DNA of 26,515 nucleotides from Dunaliella salina (Eukaryota; Chlorophyta; Chlorophyceae; Chlamydomonadales; Dunaliellaceae), in NCBI GenBank assembly GCA_002284615.2, contig MU069497.1, forward strand, positions 417,373 through 443,887, read 5' to 3'. Below the pieces are notes generated by a model. That model saw nothing but the letters and a program-made list of their open reading frames with translations, was not told where the DNA came from and made no database searches. Within the stretch, counting starts at the first letter, position 1. Each line of letters opens with the position of its first letter. The position numbers and the translations under genes were made by a program. Positions 18,367-26,515 of this stretch are shown piece by piece.

Positions 18367-19027
18367 TTATCCCTGGCCTTGTGCCAGGGGTGCCCTGTCC
18401 CTGATGTAACGCTAATCTGGTGAAGCTGGTCCACACCTGCTGTGTCTGCCCCAAGGATTCTCTGTGTGCTGCAGCCAAGCCAGCACTCTGCAGCTACCCC
18501 AAGAACAGCTAAGCAGCAGCATGAAGAGCAAGCAGAGTAGCAGTCCACTCGCACCCCAAGCCCTCAGCTCGAGTGAACCTGTCCCTTGTCGGATGGCTTT
18601 TGCCGACTCTGGACATAAAACCATTCATGTGAATAGAGCAGAGCATGAGCATGAGAATAGAACAGAGCATGACCATCAGAAGAACCTGTCCCTTGTCGGA
18701 TGGCTTTTGCCGACTCTGGACATAAAACCATTCATGAGAATAGAGCAGAGCATGAGCATGAGAATAGAACAGAGCATGACCATCAGAAGAGAACAGAGCA
18801 TTAGGAGCACGAGAGTGTGTTGCCTCAGTCATGCTGCTCCTGGGATGAGCATATCCCAGGGAGCGGCTGTGATTGTGGGCGTTCGAAGAGGCTTCAGAAC
18901 TGTTGTTGCAAGCTAAGTTGCAGTTTCATGGCTGTGTATTGAACCATTGCTGATGGGTTAGGTAGGTGCTTCACCAGATTAGCGTTACATCAGGGACAGG
19001 GCACCCCTGGCACAAGGCCAGGGATAA
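18367..19027. mobile_element. 661-bp element with perfect 60-bp terminal inverted repeats
   Basis: 18367-18426 and 18968-19027 are exact reverse complements over 60 bases (outer end TTATCCCTGGCC, inner end GGTGAAGC). Taking TA as the target duplication, the element would be TCCCTGG...CCAGGGA, 655 bp. The interior (18427-18967) has no transposase; it contains a 107-bp tandem duplication. This is the form of a MITE or other non-autonomous DNA transposon. Zero mismatches in the arms indicates recent insertion or gene conversion. It could also be a large foldback. Confidence 0.85.
18575..18788. repeat. 107-bp tandem duplication inside the inverted-repeat element
   Basis: Units 18575-18681 and 18682-18788 begin GAACCTGTCCCTTGTCGG and differ at one visible position (CATGTGAATAG versus CATGAGAATAG). 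Each unit contains shorter GAGCATGAGCATGAGAATAG-type iterations. Both strands stay open through the array, but the sequence is repeat, not a recognisable protein. Confidence 0.95.
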
Positions 19028-19159
19028 CAGAAACGGAGCCAAACCTCAAGGAAAGGTGGTACAGAAGATTAAATAAGAGAGAGAACCCAATAAAACAACC
19101 CCACTGAAATACAGGTCACACCACACACTTGTTTGAACCATGATTCAGCAATGCCACTA

Positions 19160-19640
19160 ATTTGGTGTGACATGGTCCTCACAGATCCTCTCTGCCATGG
19201 ATGGTTTTTTCAAATACAACCTGCAAAACTGTGAACCAATTGACCTGAGCTGCTTAGTCGTAGGCCTCAGAACGAGGTATTTGCAGTATTGGGCTCCTTT
19301 CTCAGCCTCACACCCCGGGGAATGCAACGGAAAACGGCTGGCTTACCATCAATGGTGCGCCCTGCCCATAACAGAGCCGTGGCTACTTATTATCTTCTCA
19401 GACTTCCCAAGCACACGTTTCTTGATCTCCCCCAGGATATTACTCGCAGCGTGGCTCGCTTTGTTTTTGGAGTCCACGACCTCCATTATGAGAAGATAGC
19501 CTGGAATCCTGGCTCCTTACCCTAATTGTGACTCATGTCAGGTTGCTGATCATCTCCAAGATGAAAAGCATGTCATCTTTTTCTTTTTACTCAACCTTGA
19601 GTACTTTCAGTTTGCGTTAAGCATGCATCTATACCCTTTG
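19160..19640 (+). pseudogene. C-terminal relic of a second non-LTR retrotransposon family
   Basis: Three plus frames in succession read NCEPIDLSCLVVGLRTRYL, KRLAYHQWCALP (19188-19370); then RAVATYYLLRLPKHTFLDLP, ITRSVARFVFGVH (19365-19520); then NCDSCQVADHLQDEKHVIF (19524-19580), a C-x2-C...H zinc-binding end typical of non-LTR element C-termini. Two frameshifts separate the blocks. It shares no motif with the RLE copies and has no PD-(D/E)XK, so it is a different family, probably APE-type. It starts about 130 bp after the inverted-repeat element. Sequence 19640-19745 is unassigned. Confidence 0.6.
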
Positions 19641-19744
19641 CGGGGTTCAGTGAGGGCCTTATTTCTGTAACCCCTGTGATCCAAAGTTGGCTTAACCAAA
19701 AGCAAGGCCCTCAAAACTGCAAACAAACTCCAGTTTTTCATGCT

Positions 19745-19925
19745 GCTAAGGCGGGAACCTGGTGTGGTTCATTTGAATCACATCCCCGAAAGGGACGTGG
19801 AGGTCGTGGGTCAAATTCTATAGGGGTTCGATAAGGCGGGCCCTCCTGGGTGCTAAGGTCGTTCCCCTCTGATGCTTGGGGGCTAGTCCCACTTGCGTAG
19901 CCTTTCCTTTTCCTTTTCCTTTCCA
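19745..19925 (+). mobile_element. Possible tRNA-derived SINE with retroelement-like tail
   Basis: GAGGTCGTGGGTCAAATTCTA (around 19799-19819, shown in part) is close to a tRNA T-arm/B box; CTGGTGTGGTTCATTTGAA about 48 bp upstream could be the A box. Downstream, GGGCCCTCCTGGGTG, TGATGC and CTTGCGTAGCCTTT follow the order of the 3' end of copy C (GGGCCTCCTGGTG, TGATGC, CTTGTGTAGACTTT), and the unit ends in (CTTTTC)n at 19903-19922. A tRNA head plus a LINE-like tail is the SINE plan. No cloverleaf was folded and no flanking duplication found. Confidence 0.35.
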
Positions 19926-19979
19926 TGCTGTTAAGAACTCATAAAACAAAATCATCAAGCATGCCATCCAATTCAGCAA

Positions 19980-20430
19980 CTAAAGCAATTGGGGATCGGA
20001 GGGGGAAAGGGGGGGGGGGGGAGTTGGGCTGCTTACAAGATAGCAAAGCAAACGGCTAAACAGATGGCCGACACCCCCACTGGACCCACACATGATTGGT
20101 TGCAGGGACAGTAGGCTTTAGCAAGGGGAGTGGAGCCGCCGCCCATATGTGAGCTCCCATGCAAAGAACTAGTGCAAAAGTGGTCCTGGAAGTTGGAGCG
20201 GTGGAGAAGGTGCTCAGAGGTGGAGTGATCGCAGTTTGTGTCTGCATTACTGCATGCTCAACTCCTGGATACAGCTGGCCCCTGTGCAATAGGGTGCCCT
20301 TGCTGAGATGCTGGATAGCTTTTTCTGAGGCTTAGGGGTGGGTCTCAAGTTTGCTGGACAGGGCATCTTGACAGCAGGGTCCAGGGCGTCCCAGGAGGAG
20401 GCCAACTTGCTGGGGTAGACTTCTGTGCTT
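19980..20430. other. Intergenic stretch, nothing recognised
   Basis: No coding motif, splice pair or element end was identified. A run of 11 G within GGGGGAAAGGGGGGGG... lies near 20004-20021 and may be an assembly weak spot. Confidence 0.5.
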
Positions 20431-20640
20431 CTTTCCTCTTGGTCTGGTGGGTCTTACTTTCGGTTTCTGCGCTAACTGTTGGGTCTTCCCTTCATGCATG
20501 CTGGCTGTGCCCAGCGAAGACTTTCTTTCTTTCTTGTTTGCTCTTGCCCCAATTGGCGGGACTCAACTGTAGTGTCTGTGCTGACTGTTGGGTCTTTCCT
20601 GAGTGCACACTGGTTGTGTCTATTATAGTCTTTTAAACCT
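20430..20640 (+). mobile_element. 3'-end relics of RLE retrotransposon (two in tandem)
   Basis: GCGCTAACTGTTGGGTCTTC ... CATGCATGCTGGCTGTGCC (about 20469-20512) and GTGCTGACTGTTGGGTCTTT ... TGCACACTGGTTGTGTC (about 20578-20622) both match the minus-strand 3' UTR of copy B (GTGCTAACTGTTGAGTC ... TGCACGCTGGCAAGTGCC). The first is followed by a CTTTCTTTCTTTCTTG tail, the second by TCTTTTAAACC. They lie 110 bp apart. They are either two nested 3' ends or one duplicated end. Confidence 0.55.
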
Positions 20641-20954
20641 TTTGTCCTAACATAACAACTTTTTTGCATATGCTGTTGCACGTATTTGGCAACACATGAA
20701 TCAGCATCTCTTGGAAGGAGGGTAAGAAAACCGAAACATCAAAAAAGGTACGAGTCAGTGTACATAGAACATGTCATAGGGGGTAGCCAGGTGTGTTGAC
20801 CAATGACAAGAAAGAAGAGATTAGAAAAGAAAAGTCTACGAAAGCCAGAGGCCGCATGCATGAAGGGAAGGTCCACTAACTGACAAGCTAGCAAGCTAGC
20901 AAGTGTACTCTGGGCAGCGCACACGCCCAGTTGCCTCACTCTGTGTCTTTTGCA

Positions 20955-21198
20955 ATGACCTGGCGGAATAATGTGTGCTCCATGCATCAAAGCACAGAGT
21001 ATCCCAGCAACACTATGATGGCATCTGATGACCCCTTCACCAAGTAAGTGGCCGCTTCACTGACTGGACCACCTCCGGTGCTTTTGCAGCGAGGGCAGAT
21101 TCAATGCTTACCACCCTGCAACACAAGCAGCAGCAGCAGCAGCAATCACAAACCTGAGGAGGGGAGGGAAGGCACTTCTGTTGTGTCTTTCAATTTAG
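20955..21198 (+). CDS. Weak candidate gene, two exons
   Basis: ATG at 20955 opens 29 codons (MTWRNNVCSMHQS...DDPFT) up to a GTAAGT donor at 21044. A TGCTTTTGCAG-type acceptor ends at 21089, and the phase-matched continuation reads NEGRFNAYHPATQAAAAAAI then stops at TAG near 21196. The 46-bp intron is very short. The alanine run comes from an AGC microsatellite. No family is recognised, and the downstream part may instead splice on past the repeat field. Splice-site quality is the only support. Confidence 0.25.
21126..21144. repeat. (AGC)n microsatellite
   Basis: Six AGC units, encoding alanine in the candidate exon frame. Confidence 0.95.
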
Positions 21199-21234
21199 TT
21201 AGTAGGGGTTGGTCACTTTCAGCAGGCAAGGGCA

Positions 21235-21581
21235 CTGATGGGAAGCCAATTTGCATGATGATTAGGACACCATGAGGTGCATAGATAAGACTCAGCACTG
21301 CCTTTTATCAAATGATAACAAGGATAAATATTATTATTATTATCATTAATTATCAATAATATAATAATATAATTAATAATATAATTAATAATATCATTTA
21401 TTATTACTAATATTAAATGATAACAAGGATAACAGTAGGTGCATAGGTAGGATGCCATACTGCGTGGTGTAAGTGGATAGATTGGAAGCCACACTGCAGA
21501 ATGCAGAAACGGGAGGGCATAGTGCAGAAATGGGAGGCCATACTGCATGACCATCTGATGATGACTAGGATAATAGTGCAA
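21235..21581. repeat. TGATGAT/AGGATAACAG degenerate repeat field, left part
   Basis: Imperfect units of about 40-60 bp share ATGAT(A)ACAAGGATAACAG, GTGCATAG and GGGAGGCCATACTGCAT. Between 21327 and 21410 the field contains a pure A/T stretch of TAT/AATA repeats flanked by two AAATGATAACAAGGATAA copies. Related units occur at 22624-22800 and 24190-24350, so this is a dispersed family. Copy C is inserted in it. Confidence 0.7.
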
Positions 21582-22623
21582 CTCCTTCTGGAAAAATCCA
21601 AAGATTACCCTTAAACAACAAATAAAGTATCGAACTGATGCACTGTACACACAGAGTCATGCCTCAAACTTCAACTTCTCCAGTCCTGATAGATGCCCAC
21701 TCTGTGCAGATAGGGACAACATTTATCACGTTCTACTTAGGTGCACTAACCCAACAATGAGTGGGATGCACACCAACAGACACAATGGGGCACTTAGTCT
21801 CTGTGTACAAGCCCTCAGTAAAGGCCAATATGGCTCATCCCTCATTAGCATGGATGGCTGCAATTATCAGACAGGCTTCTGGATCAAGGCATACAAGTCC
21901 CTGAAAACATCTCCCAAGCTATTCCAGACTGGGTTTTCCCAAATGGCACTGCCTCACCTGCACGGCACCAAAGCCTCCCTGATGTTCTCTTTGTGCGCCC
22001 TATCCAGGGTAGACAAGCCCACCTCGATCCTTCCAAGATTCCCCCAAAAGATAGGGACATCCACCTTGTTGAACTTAAATTCTGCCCTGACACGAATTTT
22101 TTCAACACTTCAAAACGTGCGCAGGCTCAACATTCCCACATCATAAACAGACTAAAAACACGCAGCTTAAGAAACCCAAACGGGAATAACAAAGTGACTT
22201 TGCTCATCATCTTAATTGGTGTGGGTGGCACGATTTACAATAATTATACAATGACACCTCTTGAAAATCTGGGCCTGACCAAACAAAAAGCTAAATCGCT
22301 AGCATCCCAGCTTAGGGATCATGCCATCCAAAGAGTATACACCATCATTAACACTAGACATGCACTTTGCTTTCAGGGGGCATCTAGGAGGGGGTTTGCT
22401 GGGCGCGCGGAGGCGGCTGAGGATGGAAGAAGGAGAGTCCGAGTGCTCAGGGGCATGGCTAGCAATCCTCCAGATTCCCATTAGTTCTGTCTCTTGCTCT
22501 CTCCTAGGCTAGTTTTATCTAGTTTAGGTGGAGGGCCTCCTGGTGAGGCCTCTAACTTTTGTTAGGGCTTCTTCCCTTGATGCACGCGGCCTTTGGCTTG
22601 TGTAGACTTTTCTTTTTCTTTTT
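21582..22623 (+). mobile_element. Copy C: 5'-truncated RLE retrotransposon, ~1.04 kb
   Basis: Begins in the linker (QIKYRTDALYTQSHASNF), then CPLCADRDNIYHVLLRC (CX2CX7HX4C, 21694-21744), TNRHNGAL, ISMDGCN; after a frameshift near 21890-21950, PDVLFV (21978-21995), DIHLVELKFCPDT (ELK at 22071-22079), KVTLLIILIGVGGTIY, the helix GLTKQKAKSLASQLRDHAIQ and the end ASNPPDSH with stop at 22482-22484. The 3' UTR has hairpin GGCCTC-CTGGT-GAGGCC, then TGATGCACGCGGC and a (CTTTTT)n tail. Both sides carry a 27-bp near-identical sequence (21555-21581, 22624-22650; 25/27), a candidate target-site duplication. Nuclease residues PD and ELK are intact although the frame is broken. Confidence 0.8.
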
Positions 22624-22800
22624 CTGACGATGACTAGGATAACAGTGCAAGAGGAAAGCCAGGCTGCGAGATCGCCTGATGATGATAGAGAGAACAGCAG
22701 GTGCCAAAATAGGAAGTCGTACTGCATGGTCATGGTGATCGGGAAGATAGCAGGTGCAAAGGCGGGTGGCCGCACTGTATCATCATTAGGGCACGACAAG
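22624..22800. repeat. TGATGAT/AGGATAACAG repeat field, right part
   Basis: Resumes after copy C with TGACGATGACTAGGATAACA and continues with CCTGATGATGATAGAGAGAA, AACAGCAGGTGCCAAAATAGG, GTACTGCATGGTCATGGTGA and a second GCAGGTGCAAAGG unit. It is the same family as 21235-21581. Confidence 0.7.
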
Positions 22801-22838
22801 CAACATTATGTACCCAAAATATTACGTAATACATTACA

Positions 22839-22867
22839 TGATATCACGCGGCTTTCGCGTGATATCA
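22839..22867. repeat. Perfect 12-bp hairpin with 5-nt loop
   Basis: TGATATCACGCG, GCTTT, CGCGTGATATCA. A separate ATTACGTAAT palindrome lies just upstream (about 22820). The 9-bp GATATCACG/CGTGATATC core is itself made of near-palindromes. Confidence 0.9.
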
Positions 22868-22916
22868 CTTATTCTTTGTAAATTCCACAGCCTGACGTCC
22901 GAGCTGACAAGCTCAG

Positions 22917-23233
22917 AGTGGGAAACTCGGATTCAACATCGACAGCCATCCCAAGGTTGCGAGTTTGGTTTCTATGGTTTCAGGCATGTTGCAGCAGAGA
23001 AACCAAGATACTCAGACTTATCGCTCCATCTCTGAGCTTATGGATTTCTTTCACCACGCCGCAGCCAAACTTTCTGGCAGAAGGTTATGTTCCCTTGTAA
23101 ACCTTGTAAACCTACAGCAGAGAAAGGTAGTGTTGGGAGGGTTGGGTAGCTAATGCTAAGACTCCACCACACTCTTGAAAAGGCCAAAAGGAAAACACTC
23201 TTAGGAGGAGACAAACGATGCCGTGAAGGCAAG
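22917..23233 (+). CDS. Weak candidate internal exons of a plus-strand gene
   Basis: After a CAAGCTCAG acceptor, 22917-23083 reads 55 codons with protein-like, helical composition (NIDSHPKVASLVSMVSGM, QTYRSISELMDFFHHAAAKL) to an AAG|GTTATG donor. The two leftover bases join 23161-23233 after a CTAAG acceptor (RLHHTLEKAKRKTLLGGDKR) to an AAG|GTTTGA donor. Phases agree. The acceptor before 23161 is weak and neither end of a gene is found. A short frame at 23517-23657 (QPSVKQHTISPRVRTEIVGQ then LLHFL and stop) could be a last exon. No family is recognised. Confidence 0.25.
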
Positions 23234-23659
23234 GTTTGACTTGGATGCCTTTTCCTGTCTCAGGGCTTTTGCAGACCTGTTAGAGATCAGGATTGCTCTC
23301 GCCCCTTGCAGCTGTCAGACCTGCTGTGCCCAGATTTTTGCTCATGAGTTCTCTGGTCTGCCCCCCTCATAACTGGAAACTCACACACTAGAGCTGCACA
23401 TCGTCAAGCCCTACAGGGCGTGCTGCAATGCAAAGGATGCAAGCACTACCTGAGTGCAAGTCACCCATGGCAAAGCATCAAGTAGCATAATGTCTCATGC
23501 AAGAGTGCAGGTGAGGGAGTCATTGACCTGGAGCAGGAGCAGGAGGAGGGCTTTCCGGGCAAGGCAGCGCGCACTGCAGCGCAGCCTTCAGTGAAGCAGC
23601 ACACCATCAGCCCCAGGGTCCGTACAGAGATTGTGGGGCAGCTTCTGCACTTTTTATAG

Positions 23660-24189
23660 GCACTGACGCGCCATGCGTGACCCTCAACGGCCCATAAAAG
23701 CATATATGCGCGAGAAACGCAGAGGGGCAGATGTAGCGCATTTGGAAATGGACGCTCCGAGCCCATCCTCCCACAAGGGCGACAAGTAAGATTATGCAGC
23801 AGCAGCAGCAGTGAGGCCGCAGCAGTCTGAATGCCAGTTTCAGTAGCAATGACAGCAATGGTAACTGTCCAGCAGATGCAACAAAACAGTTGGGATCTTC
23901 TGCTCAAGCTTATGTTAAAAACGAACTGGACGAAGTTGTGGGAAAATTGGGCAATTTTACGGTTTGCAAGAATGTGAGGTGTTTTAGCTAAAATTTTCAA
24001 AAAGGGGATGTTATGCTCAAAACCTTAGCGTGCTGACTTGACCAATCAATCCCTGGGATTAAAAAAGACCACCCTCAGGTCCTAAAAATGGCTGGAAAGT
24101 GTATTCTGTATTACATTATAAGTAGTTATACGTGATGCATTACGTAATGTAAATTCCTGTGAAGTAACATCACATGCCGTACCCTAATT
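23660..24189. other. Stretch without recognisable gene
   Basis: A minus-strand open frame of 179 codons (23461-24000) crosses here but has cysteine/leucine-biased composition, a CAG-repeat-derived leucine run and no motif. An ATTACGTAAT palindrome near 24141 echoes that at 22820. Nothing else is seen. Confidence 0.5.
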
Positions 24190-24350
24190 ATCACGGCTGA
24201 GTGACAGCAGGCGCCAAGTGGAGAGCCATACTGCACGCTCAAATAGGGACAAATAGAAGAAGAATAGGTGTAAAACTTGATGACGGGTGAACAGCCGGGG
24301 CAAAGGTGAAGAAGCCATGCGCCGTAGTCACCTGATGATGATCAAGCGGT
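24190..24350. repeat. TGATGAT/AGGATAACAG repeat family, third location
   Basis: GTGACAGCAGGCGCCAAGTG, GAGCCATACTGCACGCTCA and CACCTGATGATGATCAAGCGG repeat the order of elements seen at 22680-22740, at lower identity. Confidence 0.5.
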
Positions 24351-25994
24351 ACCGCATGGGATAGAATTAGCCTCACTTGGTCGCTAGATCAGCCAGACAA
24401 GAAAGACATTGTCTCATACGTTCCAAGCAATGCCACCAGGATAGACCCGTTTGGCATAACCTGATCCGGTGATGACAGCGCAATGCCACCTAGAGTAGGC
24501 ATCATCTGGCTGACAGGACAGGGTGTGTCAAGACACGGAGTATGACCAGGATGAGGACAGGAATCCTGACAGGGAGCACGACGCGAAAGAGCTTCTGTTC
24601 AGGCAGGGATCACACTGGTGATCAGGAAGGGGATCAGGACCTTCCGGTAGGAGTTGTTGAGGTAGAGTCAATTCAAGGAGAGGAGCTGCGAGGTACTGGT
24701 CATGCACCGCAACTGCTGTGCCTTACTGCCTTTCAGCAAACAATTCAAAGAATTATATGACGCTACAGCCTGCAATGTCCTGAATTGATCAAGGCCCTTT
24801 TGCGCTCAAGCATGCATGTCTGAACCCAATGATCGGCATGCATGTCTGCCTCAAATCATTTCAACTGTCTCAGCAATCTAGACTCTTGCACTGCCAGACA
24901 ATTGGAGCCCAAGGTACTCCCGCCGGATTGGGGTTGGCAACCTGGCTTTCAGAGGTAATGCCAGGAGGGTAAAGAGAGCCAAGCGGACATCATGTCAAAT
25001 TGCTCAATCAGACCCTCAAGCTCCCCCCACCCCCCCCAAAGAAAAATCCTTCCAGTGCATCTCCACGAAAATGGGTACCAAGCTGATCCCCTTCGAACTC
25101 CCTGTCCATCTGCATACCCCAAAAAGTGGACATTAAGTCAAAATTACGGAGTAAAAATTGCGCAGCAAACGCCCATGTGTACTTGCCCTGCCAGGCACCT
25201 ACCATTGGCTTGCATGTCCACATTCTCCCCTTCTTACTTCACACCACAAGAGCACAACAAAAGAAGTCCCGCAATCCCAGGTGTTTGAAGTGAACTGCTG
25301 AAAGATTGCCTCAATACCCCAAGTGGCCCACACTCATGTGCATGTGGCACTGAGGGTCATGCTCACTTAACTCAACATGAGAACCAAACTTTGAAAAGGG
25401 TGCCAATGTATAGGGCTTGAACTCAGCAACAGAACATACCAAAGTCTCTGTGGAAATGGCCAACAAAATTAGCACCAGAGGAGGGCCCAAAGAATTAAGA
25501 GCCCCCTGGACCTCTCTCGGCCCCCATCCAAAGGACCCACACATATGTACACTCTGTTGGACAGAACTCCCCCTTGTAAAGACTGGCAAGAGACAGCATA
25601 TGGTGAGCACTGGTGGTCTACAGAAGCTGATGGTTGCAACTTAGAATGCGCGAGCAGCTGTTGGTGATTGACAGAAAGCTGCTGGTTGACAAAGAATGCA
25701 TAGACAGCTGCTGCTTGCTGCCGATGGTGCTCACTAGCTGCTGGCTAGCCATTTCCTGATGTAAGGAAATGAAAAGTAATGTGCATCTAGAAATAAAAAA
25801 TGTTTGTACGGTAGAGAATGGCTGCTGGTGTTGATCGAGCCCTTATGGCAGGAGGGGGGGAGGGGGTTGGGATTTCCAGTGTTTGCGCCCATGATGAGCC
25901 ATTTCCTTCAATTAATACTTGCGGTGATTACCGCTTGCGCAGCTCTACCTTTCCTTGACTATTCCTTTGCTGGTAGTGGTGGCTGCCTGGGCAA
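24351..25994. other. 1.6-kb stretch with no supported feature
   Basis: Only short open frames occur, none over 100 codons, with no domain motifs and no convincing donor-acceptor chains. Minor features: a C-rich run with GGGGGG complement at 25023-25040, scattered AGCTGCTGG words at 25650-25750, and a CATTTCC...GGAAATG inverted pair near 25749-25770. Confidence 0.55.
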
Positions 25995-26078
25995 GCAACG
26001 AGACACAACTGGCTAAGAGAAGAAAAGGTCTTGGCGCAATGAAACACAACCGGCAAAGAGAAGGATAGGCCTCGGTGC
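25995..26078. repeat. 41-bp tandem duplication
   Basis: GCAACGAGACACAACTGGCT... (25995) recurs as GCAATGAAACACAACCGGCA... (26036), each followed by AAGAGAAG and an AAGGTCTTGG/TAGGCCTCGG block. It is a diverged pair. Confidence 0.75.
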
Positions 26079-26159
26079 CGACAAGAAATGCAAAGACCTC
26101 AGAGTCACACTCACTGTCGGGGCTCCTGAATGCCATCCCCCAGGCTTCGAAGGAGGTCC

Positions 26160-26515
26160 ATTAGCTTGTAACACAAGGCCTGCATGAGTGTGCATGTAAG
26201 ACAAGGCGTGCATGCGTGTGTTGAGCACATAACACAAGGCTTGCATGAGCAAGCGTGTAACACAAGGCTTGCGTGAGTGTGCATGTAAGACAAGGCGTGC
26301 ATGCGTGTGTTGAGCTCATAACACAAGGCTTGCATGAGCAAGCGCGTAACACAAGGCTTGCGTGAGTGTGTAATACAAGGCGTGCATGCGTGTGTTGAGC
26401 TCATAACACAAGGCTTGCATGAGCAAGCGTGTAATACAAGGCCTGCATGAGTGTGCACGTAAAACAGGGCGTGCATGAGTGTGTCGAGTTTGCAACACAA
26501 GCCTTGCACGAGCAA
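26160..26515. repeat. Higher-order satellite, ~30-bp monomers in 85-89-bp units
   Basis: Monomers of the form (A)ACACAAGGC(T/G)TGCATGAG(T/C) alternate in three types. TTGAGC-CATAACACAAGG blocks recur at 26221, 26310 and 26395, periods of 89 and 85 bp; the shorter unit lacks CATG. Continues to the window end. Several minus-strand frames stay open through it and translate to repeated Cys/His/Leu peptides, as expected of a stop-poor satellite. Confidence 0.9.

Noticed and set aside
23461..24000. 179-codon minus-strand frame.
   Set aside because: Composition is Cys/Leu-rich, with a leucine run from a CAG microsatellite, no motif and no neighbouring splice structure. A competing plus-strand frame at 23517-23657 looks at least as protein-like.
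22820..24150. ATTACGTAAT words near 22820 and 24141 as terminal inverted repeats of a 1.3-kb transposon.
   Set aside because: The word is its own complement and matching does not extend convincingly beyond it, so it does not define a pair of ends.
26111..26515. Several repeated Cys/His peptides encoded on the minus strand, zinc-finger-like at first glance.
   Set aside because: They are translations of a satellite in more than one frame; the Cys/His spacing follows the monomer length and not a finger pattern.
26160..26515. CRISPR-like array.
   Set aside because: Units are directly adjacent with no unique spacers, and the DNA is eukaryotic nuclear.

Overview
This is nuclear DNA of a eukaryote, most likely a green alga (Chlorophyta). 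The reasons are spliced genes whose donors are mostly GTGAGT, GTGCGT or GTAAGT with TGCAG/CAG acceptors, serine/alanine/glutamine-rich inserts in the protein, abundant CAG/GCA and TGCATG-rich satellites, and retroelements of the kind known from chlorophytes. The species cannot be told from this window. There are no bacterial operons, no rRNA and no convincing tRNA gene.

Left part (1-8918, minus strand). Most of it is one split gene. I reconstruct 13 visible exons in compatible phase; the 3' end lies beyond base 1. The protein has a RecB/Cas4/DNA2-type PD-(D/E)XK nuclease, a CX2CX5C iron-sulphur signature, a long low-complexity middle and the start of a superfamily 1 helicase (Walker A and motif Ia). 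This is the layout of DNA2-type nuclease-helicases. Three diagnostic motifs (QxxxY, CX2CX5C, GPPGTGKT) are cut by introns and appear only after splicing, which supports the model. One intron holds the 3' end of a retrotransposon. A 31-bp satellite and a perfect 12-bp palindrome sit next to the apparent first exon.

Middle and right part (9000-24400). This is a graveyard of mobile elements. Three 5'-truncated or decayed protein-coding copies of a restriction-like-endonuclease (RLE) non-LTR retrotransposon lie at 10690-12862 (+), 15623-17999 (-) and 21582-22623 (+). 3'-end-only relics lie at 3465-3700 and 20430-20640. Together the copies show APE-like endonuclease, reverse transcriptase, a possible methyltransferase-like segment, RNase H with all catalytic residues, a CCHC knuckle and a PD-(D/E)LK nuclease: a dual-endonuclease plan like the Dualen/RandI elements of Chlamydomonas. 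A different non-LTR relic (19160-19640) and a possible tRNA-derived SINE with a retroelement-like tail (19745-19925) lie nearby. Two non-autonomous inverted-repeat elements are present: 18367-19027 with perfect 60-bp arms, and 14976-15489 with 14-bp arms. A pair of about 120-bp dispersed repeats and a degenerate TGATGAT/AGGATAACAG repeat field fill much of the rest.

Weak host-gene candidates on the plus strand are two exons at 20955-21198 and two at 22917-23233, on either side of the third retroelement copy. From 24360 to 25990 I see nothing recognisable. The window ends in a 30-bp-based higher-order satellite (26160-26515) and begins in an (AC)n microsatellite.
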